DNA from: an uncultured Opitutia bacterium
GTDB lineage: Bacteria > Verrucomicrobiota > Verrucomicrobiia > Opitutales > Puniceicoccaceae
Assembly: GCA_913056175.1 (NCBI GenBank)
Contig: CAJXLM010000027.1
Coordinates: forward strand, 1 to 37,668
Direction: 5' to 3'
Length of the DNA stretch: 37,668 nucleotides
Every line of letters starts with the position of its first letter. The first letter of the stretch is position 1. Positions 25,218 to 33,429 of the stretch are shown here, piece by piece. Made by a program: the position numbers and the translations under genes. The notes beneath the pieces are model-generated. The model did not search any database. It was not told the origin of the DNA and saw only the letters and a program-made list of their open reading frames with translations.

Positions 25218-26315
25218 ATGAGGTTCTCCCTGCCCTTCCCTCTTCTCCTCGAGGTGATCGGCGAGGCCTCGGTGAGTGGCGAGTGGGAGGGCGAGCTCAC
25301 CGGGATCGCCGACCTCCGCGAGGCCGGCCCGGGGGAACTCAGCTTCCTCGGCAACGAGCGCTACGAGGCCGAGGCCCGCTCCAGCCGGGCCTCGGTGCTC
25401 CTCCTCCCGGAAAATTTCTCCGGGGACCCGGCGCCCGGGCAGGTCTTTGTGCGGGTGCCCAACCCCTCCCTGGCCCTCGGGCGATTCTGCGCGGAGGTCG
25501 AGCGGCGCTTCTGGCCGCGCCCGGAGGCGGGCATCCACCCGACGGCGGTCATTGATCGCGATGCCGTGGTGGCGGAGACCGCCTCCGTGGGCCCCTACTG
25601 CCTGGTCTCCGCGGGTGCCCGGGTGGGCCGTGGGGCCGTCCTCCGCTCGCACGTCTTCCTCGGGCCGGGGGCGAGTGTCGGCGAGGACTCCCGGGTGGCC
25701 TCCCAGGTGACGATCGGCGAATTCTGCGAGGTCGGGGCCCATTGCGTCCTCGAGTCGGGGGTGGTCCTCGGCTCGGAGGGCTTTGGCTACGAGACGACCG
25801 GCGGCGTCCACCAGAAGCTTCCCCAGATCGGCCGCGTGGTTCTCGGCGACCGGGTCGAGGTCGGGGCGAACACCACCCTCGACCGCGCCCGCTTCGGCGA
25901 GACCAGCGTGGGGGAGGGCACCAAGATCGACAACCTCGTCCAGATCGGGCACAACGTTCGGATCGGATCCCATTGCCTGATCGTGGCCCAGGTCGGGATC
26001 AGCGGGAGCACCATCGTGGAGGATCAGGTGATCATTGGCGGGCAGACGGGTCTGGTCGGCCACATCCATATCGGGAAGGGCGTGCGCATCGGTGCGCAGA
26101 GCGGGGTGTCCAAGTCGGTCCCGGCCGGCCAGTTCGTGCGGGGAGTCCCTGCCATGGAGGCCTGGGCCCACCAGCGTTTGCTTGCCCTGCAGCGCCGTCT
26201 TCCCCAGCTTTTCGCCAAGGTGGAAGGTGAGCGCGAGAGAGCGGATCGCAGTCCGGAGGCAAGGGTCTCCGCCGAGTCCGGTGGCGGTCGCCCCGGGGAG
26301 TTCTCCCGCGGATGA
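25218..26315 (+). CDS. lpxD: UDP-3-O-acyl-glucosamine N-acyltransferase
   Basis: LpxD adds the second (N-linked) acyl chain in lipid A synthesis. The 365-residue protein has the N-terminal uridine-binding domain (1-100; GELSFLGNERY), then a left-handed beta-helix of hexapeptide repeats (about 105-320) with the catalytic His245 in VQIGHNVRIG (E. coli His239), GANTTLDRARFG and GGQTGLVGHIHIG. The C-terminal tail (about 320-365) is Arg/Glu/Gly-rich, probably flexible and longer than in E. coli. Position after ompH matches the common bamA-skp-lpxD order, but fabZ and lpxA do not follow; prs does, overlapping by 4 bases (ATGA). The presence of lpxD implies lipopolysaccharide or a lipid A-like molecule. 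Confidence 0.95.
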   Translation: MRFSLPFPLLLEVIGEASVSGEWEGELTGIADLREAGPGELSFLGNERYEAEARSSRASVLLLPENFSGDPAPGQVFVRVPNPSLALGRFCAEVERRFWPRPEAGIHPTAVIDRDAVVAETASVGPYCLVSAGARVGRGAVLRSHVFLGPGASVGEDSRVASQVTIGEFCEVGAHCVLESGVVLGSEGFGYETTGGVHQKLPQIGRVVLGDRVEVGANTTLDRARFGETSVGEGTKIDNLVQIGHNVRIGSHCLIVAQVGISGSTIVEDQVIIGGQTGLVGHIHIGKGVRIGAQSGVSKSVPAGQFVRGVPAMEAWAHQRLLALQRRLPQLFAKVEGERERADRSPEARVSAESGGGRPGEFSRG

Positions 26316-27259
26316 AGGGTCCCCAGCTCAAGCTCTTCTCCGGTAGCTCGAACCCCGAGCTCGTCCGCAAGATCGCCGACGGGATCGGCATCCCCACCGG
26401 GGAGGTCGTGGTGAACAGCTTCCCCGACGGGGAGACCTTCGTCCGCTACAATGAGAACATCCGCGGCGACGATGTCTTCATCGTGCAGAGCACCTCGGCT
26501 CCGGCAAACCACCACATCATGGAGCTGCTCATCATGATTGACGCGGCCCGCCGGGCCTCCGCCAGCCGGATCACCGCGGTCATTCCCTTCTACGGATACG
26601 CCCGCCAGGACCGGAAGGACCAGCCCCGCGTCCCCATCACTTCGAAGCTGGTGGCCAACCTCCTCGTCGCCTCCGGGGCCAACCGGATCCTCACCATGGA
26701 TCTGCACGCCCAGCAGATCCAGGGCTTCTTCGACATCCCCGTCGATCACCTCTACGCCTCGCCGGTGGTCTACGACTACCTCCGCTCCCTCTCCACGGAA
26801 AACCTCACCGTGATCTCCCCCGATGTCGGGGGCATGAAGATGGCGGCGGCGTACGCCGACTTGCTGGGCTGTCCGCTCGGCTTCTGTGCCAAGCGCCGCC
26901 TCAGCGCCGATACGGTGGAGGCGCACAGTGTGGTCGGCGATGTCCGCGACTGTGATGTCCTCATCGTCGACGACATGACGGAGACCGCGGGCACCCTCGT
27001 GGCCGCCTCCAAGCTCCTCCGCGAGCGCGGGGCCCGCCGGATCTTCGCCGCCGTTAGCCATGGCACGATCAACAAGATCGGGATCGCCCGCCTCCGCGAG
27101 AGCCCCGTCGACGAGCTCATCACCACGGACACCACCCGTGTCGACGCGGATGACCTCCCGGTGACGGTGCTCAGCGTGGCCCCCATTCTCGGCGAGGCCA
27201 TCAAGCGGATCCACGGGAATTCCAGCGTTACCAGCCTTTTCCAGATCAAGGGATACTGA
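26312..27259 (+). CDS. prs: Ribose-phosphate pyrophosphokinase
   Basis: Makes PRPP from ribose 5-phosphate and ATP, the precursor for nucleotides, histidine and tryptophan. The 315-residue length is standard. Signatures: LKLFSGSSNPELVRKIADGI, NSFPDGETFVRYNENIRGDD, FYGYARQDRKDQPRVPITSK, ILTMDLHAQQIQGFFDIPVD (the divalent-ion and phosphate region) and the PRPP-binding loop VDDMTETAGTL. The start ATG overlaps the lpxD stop. HisA in this window uses a pathway fed by PRPP, and Gnd nearby makes ribulose 5-phosphate that feeds it, but no regulatory link is visible. Confidence 0.96.
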   Translation: MKGPQLKLFSGSSNPELVRKIADGIGIPTGEVVVNSFPDGETFVRYNENIRGDDVFIVQSTSAPANHHIMELLIMIDAARRASASRITAVIPFYGYARQDRKDQPRVPITSKLVANLLVASGANRILTMDLHAQQIQGFFDIPVDHLYASPVVYDYLRSLSTENLTVISPDVGGMKMAAAYADLLGCPLGFCAKRRLSADTVEAHSVVGDVRDCDVLIVDDMTETAGTLVAASKLLRERGARRIFAAVSHGTINKIGIARLRESPVDELITTDTTRVDADDLPVTVLSVAPILGEAIKRIHGNSSVTSLFQIKGY

Positions 27260-27292
27260 GCTCCCGCGGCTCCCGGCTCTCCTTCCTCCCCC

Positions 27293-28612
27293 ATGTCCCG
27301 GTACTTCTGGATCTCCGGCTGGGCCCTCGGGCTCCTCGCCGCCTTCGCGGTCGGCCGTTGGACCGAGGCGCAGAAGGCGCCGGAGCCGCCTCCCCCGCGT
27401 GCGGAGGCGCCCACCGCCCTGGTCCCGGGAGAGCGGGAAAGATCGCCGGCCAGCCTTCCGGGGGAGGCCGGGGGCCCGTCGGTTCTCCCGGGCCTCACCG
27501 CGGGGGAAGGGCGGGCTTCCTGGCTGCCCTTCCCGCCGGAGTCCCCGCGGGACTGGGAGGAGGCCCGCCGCCTGGGGGGATTGCTGGAGCCCGATGCGGC
27601 CCTCCAGGCGGCCGGGGAGTGGCTCACCCTTCCCCCGAGCCGCCGCCGGGACGAAGTGCTCGGGGAGCTTCTCGCCCGGGCCGCCCTTGCCGACCCGGAG
27701 GCCGCGCTGGGCTTCGCCGCCCGCCTGGTTTCCCCGGCCTCCCGGGAAAGCCTGCGCCGCTCCATCCTGCGGGCCTGGGCGAGCCGCCAGCCGGAGGTGG
27801 CCCGGGAGTGGATGGAGGAAACGCGGGGGACCCTGCCCTCCTTTCTCCGGGCGCGCCGCTACGCGGCATGGCTGGAGGGTTGGGCCGAGCGGGACCCCAC
27901 CGCCGCCCTCGACGGGGCGCTCGCCTTCCCGGTGGAGAACCGTTCCGAGGGCTGGATGCAGCGCCGGGCGGTCGCCAGGCTCGTCGAGGCGGAGGTGGAA
28001 GCGGGCCGGGTGGATCCGGTGCTCGCCACTCTCGCTGCCTGGCCGGAAGGGGAGGCCCGCCGGGCCGCCCTCGAGGCCCTCTACGGCACCTGGGTACGGC
28101 GCGACCCGGAGGCGGCCCTCGCGCACTGGGAATCCCGGGCCCGCGCCGGGGAAGAGGGGGGCGGGGAGCTCGCCGCGGGCCTGGTGAGGGAATGGACGGA
28201 GGCCGACCCGGCGGCGGCCGCGGCGTTCGTGCGCTCCCTCGGTCCCGCGGATCCGGCCTACGAGGCGGCCGTCTCCTCCCTGGTGGAGCGGTGGTCGCGC
28301 TACGAGGTGGAGGGTCCGGCCGAGTGGCTGAACGGCGAACCTCCCACCCCCAAGACGGACCGGGCCGTGGCCGTCTACAGCGTGCGCGCCGCCCGCGAGG
28401 ATCCGGCCGCGGCGATGTCCTGGGCGGAGTCAATCGAGGACGAGGAACTGCGCACCGGGGCCCGGCAGCGGGTCGCCCAGGCCTGGCGGGAGCGGGATGA
28501 GCAGGGATTCGAGCGGTACCTCGAGCAGAGCGGGCTCGACGAGGAAACCCGGGCCACTCTCCGGAACCCGCCGGGCCGTGGCTGGAGCGAATTTCATCGT
28601 TTTCATCAGTAG
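27293..28612 (+). CDS. Exported helical-repeat protein with 34-residue DPxAA repeats
   Basis: 439 residues of no named family I know. Residues 5-20 form a signal anchor (FWISGWALGLLAAFAV), followed by a Pro/Glu/Gly-rich linker to about 75. From about 100 to 400 it is all helix, with a recurring DP-x-AA-type motif at residues 134 (DPEAAL), 166 (QPEVAR), 201 (DPTAAL), 241 (DPVLAT), 271 (DPEAAL), 305 (DPAAAA), 341 (GPAEWL) and 370 (DPAAAM). Mean spacing is 34 residues, as in TPR-like helical hairpins. Proteins of this type are abundant in Verrucomicrobiota; a scaffold role in the periplasm is inferred. It lies 33 bases after prs, preceded by CCTTCCTCCCCC with no Shine-Dalgarno. Confidence 0.7.
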   Translation: MSRYFWISGWALGLLAAFAVGRWTEAQKAPEPPPPRAEAPTALVPGERERSPASLPGEAGGPSVLPGLTAGEGRASWLPFPPESPRDWEEARRLGGLLEPDAALQAAGEWLTLPPSRRRDEVLGELLARAALADPEAALGFAARLVSPASRESLRRSILRAWASRQPEVAREWMEETRGTLPSFLRARRYAAWLEGWAERDPTAALDGALAFPVENRSEGWMQRRAVARLVEAEVEAGRVDPVLATLAAWPEGEARRAALEALYGTWVRRDPEAALAHWESRARAGEEGGGELAAGLVREWTEADPAAAAAFVRSLGPADPAYEAAVSSLVERWSRYEVEGPAEWLNGEPPTPKTDRAVAVYSVRAAREDPAAAMSWAESIEDEELRTGARQRVAQAWRERDEQGFERYLEQSGLDEETRATLRNPPGRGWSEFHRFHQ

Positions 28613-28690
28613 GGGTCTTCCTTCTTGCTGGCGGGGTGGGCCTGTCGGTCCCCCGCCTCCCTCTCCCCAGCCCCGAGCCCAGAATTTCCC

Positions 28691-30196
28691 ATGAGTGAAG
28701 AAACCCTTTCCGATGTCGGCCTGATCGGCCTCGCTGTCATGGGCCAGAACTTTGCCCTGAACATGGCGGACCACGGCTACCGCGTCTCCGTCTACAACCG
28801 CACGACCGAGCGGACGCAGGCGTTCGTGCGCGATCATCCGGCGACCCCGGGGGGTCTCTTCGGCGCCGAGGATCTCGAGGGCTTCGTCCAGTCGATCCAG
28901 CCGCCTCGCCGGATCGTCCTCCTCGTGCAGGCGGGTGCAGGCACGGATGCCGTCCTCGGCGAACTGTGCCCGCTTCTCGACAGCGGGGATATCGTCATCG
29001 ACGGGGGCAACGCGCTCTGGACGGACACGATCCGCCGGGAGAAGGACCTCGCCGCCCGCGGTCTCCTCTTCCTTGGCAGCGGGGTGTCCGGGGGCGAGGA
29101 GGGCGCCCGCTTCGGTCCCTCCCTGATGCCGGGGGGCGATCCGGCGGCCTACGAGCAGGTGCGGCCGGTCTGGGAGGCGATCGCCGCCAAGGTGGACGCG
29201 GAGACGGGGCGGCCGCTGCTGGGCGCCGAGCCGGGCCGGCCGGTCGAGGGTGGGGTTCCCTGTGCCGCCTACATCGGCCCGAACGGGGCCGGCCACTACG
29301 TGAAGATGGTCCACAACGGGATCGAGTACGGGGACATGCAGCTGATCTGCGAGGCCTACGACCTCCTCCGCAAACTTCTCGGGATGTCCGCCGAGCAGAT
29401 CGGCGAGGTCTTTGCGGAGTGGAACGAGGGCGACCTCGACTCCTTCCTCGTCGAGATCACCGCGGAGGTCCTCCGCCAGAAGGATCCGGTCAGTGGCGAT
29501 GCCTTTGTCGACCGCGTCCTCGACGCGGCCGGCCAGAAGGGGACCGGCAAGTGGACGAGCATGAACGCGCTCGAGCTGGGCTCGCCCGCCGCCACCATCG
29601 CCGAGGCGGTCTTCGCCCGCTGTGTCAGCGCCCGGGTGGAGGAGCGGCAGGCTGCCGAGCCGGTCCTGCCCGGCCCGGACGCGCTCCCCTCGCCGGACCC
29701 CCAAGCCTTCATCCCGGCCGTCCGCGAGGCCCTCTACTGCTCGAAGATCTGTTCCTACGCCCAGGGCTTCCAGCTCCTCATCGACGCGGAGAAGGAGTAC
29801 GGGTGGAACCTCGACCACGCGGCCATCGCCCGCATCTGGCGGGGGGGATGCATCATCCGGGCGCGTTTCCTCCAGAAGATCACGGAGGCCTTCGAGCGGG
29901 ACCCGGAGCTGCCCAACCTGCTCCTCGACCCCTACTTCCAGGAGGCCCTCGGCCGGGGCCAGGCCGCGTGGCGGCAGGTGGTCAGCACGGCGATCGAGGC
30001 CGGGGTTCCCACCCCGAGCTTCGCCTCGGCCCTCGCCTACTACGACAGCTCCCGGACGACCCGGCTCCCCCAGAATTTGCTCCAGGCCCAGCGCGATTAC
30101 TTCGGGGCCCACACCTACGAGCGGGTGGATGCCCCGCGCGGCCAGTTCTACCACATCGATTGGCTGCACCCGGAACGGCCCCAGGTCCGGGCCTGA
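28691..30196 (+). CDS. gnd: 6-phosphogluconate dehydrogenase, decarboxylating
   Basis: Oxidises 6-phosphogluconate to ribulose 5-phosphate and CO2 with NADP, in the oxidative pentose phosphate pathway. 501 residues. The N-terminal Rossmann domain has [20 protein letters not shown] and [12 protein letters not shown]; the substrate site has [34 protein letters not shown] and [20 protein letters not shown], with the catalytic Lys and Glu. The all-helical C-terminal domain has SICKI-like [14 protein letters not shown] and [13 protein letters not shown]. It is slightly longer than the common 468-480, with a short insertion at about 175-195 before the PNGAGH motif. The ATG at 28691 matches the family start. 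Bases before it are GAGCCCAGAATTTCCC. Confidence 0.96.
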   Translation: MSEETLSDVGLIGLAVMGQNFALNMADHGYRVSVYNRTTERTQAFVRDHPATPGGLFGAEDLEGFVQSIQPPRRIVLLVQAGAGTDAVLGELCPLLDSGDIVIDGGNALWTDTIRREKDLAARGLLFLGSGVSGGEEGARFGPSLMPGGDPAAYEQVRPVWEAIAAKVDAETGRPLLGAEPGRPVEGGVPCAAYIGPNGAGHYVKMVHNGIEYGDMQLICEAYDLLRKLLGMSAEQIGEVFAEWNEGDLDSFLVEITAEVLRQKDPVSGDAFVDRVLDAAGQKGTGKWTSMNALELGSPAATIAEAVFARCVSARVEERQAAEPVLPGPDALPSPDPQAFIPAVREALYCSKICSYAQGFQLLIDAEKEYGWNLDHAAIARIWRGGCIIRARFLQKITEAFERDPELPNLLLDPYFQEALGRGQAAWRQVVSTAIEAGVPTPSFASALAYYDSSRTTRLPQNLLQAQRDYFGAHTYERVDAPRGQFYHIDWLHPERPQVRA

Positions 30197-30256
30197 CCGC
30201 CCGGCATCGGGGCTCCGGGCTCGCGTTGGGCGGCCGGTGGGTGCATCCTTGCGGCC

Positions 30257-31717
30257 ATGGAGGACACCCGCAGCTCCCCGCCGGAGGGCAACTGGCTGGG
30301 TCGTCTCCGGCATCGCCTGAAGCTGGAGAATCTCGACAGCTGGCTCCGCGGGGATGCCTCCCACCCGGCGGGCTGGGTGGCCCTCTTCCGGGTCAGCTGG
30401 GTGCTCTGGAAGGGTCTCTCCCGGAACAATCTCTTCGCCCAGGCCGCCGCCCTCAGTTACTACACCCTGATCGGGCTGGGGCCCTTCCTCGCTCTCGGGA
30501 TCATGATCTCGGGCTTCCTCATCCAGGGGGAGGGGGCGGAAAAGGCGCTGGTCGACCGCATCGGGCAGGCCCTCGCCTTCGTGGCGCCTCCGGTCGCCGA
30601 GTGGGAGTCCGCCCAGGCAGCCGGCAACGGGGGAACCGATCCCAGCAGCGCCCTCAGCCCGGAGGTGGTCCAGGTGATCGACCAGATTGTCCGGAGCGCC
30701 CGTTCCGGGGCGGTCGGGGTGGTCGGTTCGCTGATCCTCATCTACATCGTGATCCGCCTGATCATCTACGTGGAGCGCGCCTTCAACGGGGTCTGGGGGG
30801 TCCAGCGGGGCCGCTCGTGGGGCCAGCGGATCATTTCCTACTGGGCCCTCGCCAGCCTCGGCGCCGTCTTCCTGATCACCGCGATCTCCGTCCTCTCCGC
30901 CTCCACCCTGATCCGCCGCTTCAACGAGTGGGTCCCGGGGGTCGTCTACGAGGACATCAATTTCTGGGCGGGCCCGCTCCTCGCGACCCTGCTCCTCACC
31001 CTCGTCCTTGGAGCCTTCAACCGCTTCTTCCCGAACACTACCGTGCACTGGGGCCCCGCCTTCGTCGGCGGGGTGGTCGGGGCGATCCTCCTCTTTGCCA
31101 ACCACCAGCTCTCCTTCCTCTACGTCCACAAGGTGATCCGCGAGCAGAGCCTCTACGGATCCGTGGGGATCCTCCCGGTCTTTCTCTTCGGCCTCTACCT
31201 CTTCTGGCTGATCCTCCTCTTCTCCTGCCAGGTCACCTACGCGGTCCAGAGCGGGCGCACGCTCGTGCACGAGGACATCTGGAGCCGGGCGAGCCCCCGC
31301 ACCCGCGAGTCGCTCGCCCTCGCTTCCTTCCTGATGGTGGCCCGCCGCTTCCTCCGCTGCGAGCGGCCGCCCGCCACCACGGAGATCGCGGACGAGCTCG
31401 GGGTGCCCGCCCAGTTCGTCAACGATTCCCTCGCCCGCCTCCGGCAGGGCGGTTGGGTGCAGCCGCTCGAACCCGATCCCGACGACCGCAAGGCGGAGAT
31501 CCGCTACCAGCCGGGTCGACCGCTCGACCGGGTGACGCTCGCCGACTTCCGCGAGGCCTTCCAGCGCTACGGGGACAACAGCGGTGAGGAAGCCCTCGAG
31601 AAGGCCGAGCCGCTCCTCGCGACCTACCGGGACGCGCTCCGGATGGAGGGAGATCTCCGCCGCCCGCTCGACGAGTGCCTGCGGGGTGCGGAGCGGCCCG
31701 TCCCCGCTGCCGATTGA
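30257..31717 (+). CDS. YihY/BrkB-type membrane protein with C-terminal winged helix
   Basis: 486 residues. Residues 40-345 match the YihY (formerly 'RNase BN') membrane family: NNLFAQAAALSYYTLIGLGP at the first span, then ERAFNGVWGVQRGRSWGQR, and VHWGPAFVGGVVGAILLFAN, with six membrane spans in all. The linker near residues 115-140 is hydrophilic. The C-terminal part (about 350-450; ATTEIADELGVPAQFVNDSL followed by ARLRQGGWVQPL) looks like a winged helix, as seen in longer members of this family. The biological role of YihY proteins is unsettled; the old RNase BN label is considered wrong. It is in the plus-strand run, 60 bases after gnd. Confidence 0.88.
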   Translation: MEDTRSSPPEGNWLGRLRHRLKLENLDSWLRGDASHPAGWVALFRVSWVLWKGLSRNNLFAQAAALSYYTLIGLGPFLALGIMISGFLIQGEGAEKALVDRIGQALAFVAPPVAEWESAQAAGNGGTDPSSALSPEVVQVIDQIVRSARSGAVGVVGSLILIYIVIRLIIYVERAFNGVWGVQRGRSWGQRIISYWALASLGAVFLITAISVLSASTLIRRFNEWVPGVVYEDINFWAGPLLATLLLTLVLGAFNRFFPNTTVHWGPAFVGGVVGAILLFANHQLSFLYVHKVIREQSLYGSVGILPVFLFGLYLFWLILLFSCQVTYAVQSGRTLVHEDIWSRASPRTRESLALASFLMVARRFLRCERPPATTEIADELGVPAQFVNDSLARLRQGGWVQPLEPDPDDRKAEIRYQPGRPLDRVTLADFREAFQRYGDNSGEEALEKAEPLLATYRDALRMEGDLRRPLDECLRGAERPVPAAD

Positions 31718-31752
31718 CAACCGCCCGCCGCCCCCGTCAGTAAGACTTCCAC

Positions 31753-33420
31753 ATGATCGCCTGGATCCAGAATGTCCTCGAGCGGAAGGGTCGCATCCTC
31801 TTCATCCTCCTGCTCGCCGTCGTTATCGTCTCCTTCGTCTTCGTGATCGGGGAGACCCCCGGTTGCGTCGGGACCGAGCCGGGGGCCCAGGCCCGCGACT
31901 ACTACGGGTACAACCTCAACTCGCCCACGGAGACCAACGGTTTGGTCGAGGAGGTCATCCTCAGCGCGATCCTTTCGACGGGCCGGTTCCCCCAGAGTGA
32001 GCGGCAGGTCGAGGAGGGATTCCTCACCCGGGCGGCATTGCTCGACCAGGCGGACCGGCTGGGCATCCCCCCGCCGGATGATGCCGCCCTCCGCAACTAC
32101 TTGGCGACGCTGCCCTTCTTCCGCGGGGAGGACGGTGCCTTCGACCCGTCCCGCCTCCGCCAGTTCCTCGACAGCACCGGCCTGGAGACCCGCTTCGGGG
32201 AGGGAGCCCTCGACCGGACCCTCCAGAGCGACTTCCGCATCGGCAAGGTGCTCGATGTCGTGGAGCAACCCGGGCTCACCCTGCCCCCGGCCGTGGAGAG
32301 GGAGGCCCGGCTCCGCCAGGCGCGGTACGACCTGGTGGTGGCCCGCTTCCCGCGGGCGGGATTCTCGCCCGCGGTGGAGGTTCCCGCGGAGGATCTCGAG
32401 GTCTTCTTCAGCCAGCGGGTGGAGAACTACCGGATCCCGGAGACCCGCATCCTCGACTTGGTGGTCTTCCCGGCGGAGGCCCAGCTGGCAGCGGTGGGCC
32501 AGCCGACCGACGAGGAGTTGCAGGCCTACTGGGAGGCCCACCGCTCGGACTACCAGGAGGAGGCCGCTCCCGGAGAGGCGGGGGCGGACGGGGAAGCGCC
32601 CGCGGTCGAGCTCGCCACGGTGCGGTCTGCGGTGGTGGCGGACTGGAGGCAGGCGCAGGCCCGCCAGCGCGCCCGCCGGCAGGCCGAGGAGATGGTCTAC
32701 CAGCTCTTCGACCGGGACATCGAGAAGGGCTCGGACGCGGTCGCCGCGGAGATCGCCGCCTACGGGGGTGAAACGGTCGAGTCGATCGAGCTGGTGGGCG
32801 AGGAGAGCCCCGGCCGACCGGAAATCCCGGATGCGGTCTGGGGCGAGGCCCGGCGGCTCGACGAGCTCCGGTATTTCTCCGATCCCTTCTCCTACGGGGA
32901 TGGGGCCGGAGTGGTCCTCCTCGAGGATACCCTGCCCTCCCGCATTCCGGAGTTGGCGGAGGTGCATTCGGAGGTCGAGGAAGACTTTCGCGCTGCCGAG
33001 ACAGAGGCAGCCTTCATCGCCCGGGGCGAGGAGCTGCGGAGCGAGTTGCGGGAGGCGGTCGCCGCCGGCGAGGACTTCCGCACGGCGGCTGAGGCCCTCG
33101 GACTCGTGGTGGAGGCGTACGACGGCGTTTCCCGCGACAACCTGCCCGAGTCGCTGGACCTCTCCGTCCTGCCCACGGTGGCCGAGCTGGCGGAGCGGGA
33201 GGTGTCCACGATGTCCGTCAACCGCGCCGGCGGTCGCTTTCTCTGGGTCGCCTCCCGGTCGGCCCCGGCGGTGGCGGCGGGGAGCGAGGTCTACGAGCAG
33301 GCGGAAGCCCGGCTCGCCGCCGCCTCCGCCCGCCGTTTCACGGGCTCGCTGGTCTCCTCCCTGGTCGAGGCGGGACTGGCCCGGGCGGAGGGCCAGCGAC
33401 TGGCCGATACCCGCCCCTGA
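31753..33420 (+). CDS. PpiD/SurA-N-like membrane-anchored folding factor, no parvulin domain seen
   Basis: 555 residues. It starts MIAWIQNVLERKGRILFILL, a membrane anchor with the short cytoplasmic tail typical of PpiD-like proteins. The periplasmic part has SurA-N-like helices (ALLDQADRLGIPPPDDAALR, RQFLDSTGLETRFGEGALDR) and PTDEELQAYWEAHRSDYQEE, common in PpiD. I cannot find the parvulin motifs expected for a peptidyl-prolyl isomerase, so it may be a pure chaperone. The C-terminal half is helical and charged. A short acidic insert lies at about 270-290. Its place downstream of bamA-skp-lpxD agrees with a role in outer-membrane protein folding, but that is inference. The penicillin acylase gene follows after 9 bases. 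Confidence 0.75.
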   Translation: MIAWIQNVLERKGRILFILLLAVVIVSFVFVIGETPGCVGTEPGAQARDYYGYNLNSPTETNGLVEEVILSAILSTGRFPQSERQVEEGFLTRAALLDQADRLGIPPPDDAALRNYLATLPFFRGEDGAFDPSRLRQFLDSTGLETRFGEGALDRTLQSDFRIGKVLDVVEQPGLTLPPAVEREARLRQARYDLVVARFPRAGFSPAVEVPAEDLEVFFSQRVENYRIPETRILDLVVFPAEAQLAAVGQPTDEELQAYWEAHRSDYQEEAAPGEAGADGEAPAVELATVRSAVVADWRQAQARQRARRQAEEMVYQLFDRDIEKGSDAVAAEIAAYGGETVESIELVGEESPGRPEIPDAVWGEARRLDELRYFSDPFSYGDGAGVVLLEDTLPSRIPELAEVHSEVEEDFRAAETEAAFIARGEELRSELREAVAAGEDFRTAAEALGLVVEAYDGVSRDNLPESLDLSVLPTVAELAEREVSTMSVNRAGGRFLWVASRSAPAVAAGSEVYEQAEARLAAASARRFTGSLVSSLVEAGLARAEGQRLADTRP

Positions 33421-33429
33421 GCCGGATCC

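Noticed and set aside
28430-31720. 1096-codon open frame on the minus strand, the longest in the window
   Set aside because: Lies opposite gnd and the yihY-type gene, both certain; composition is that of a reverse-complement frame of GC-rich codons.
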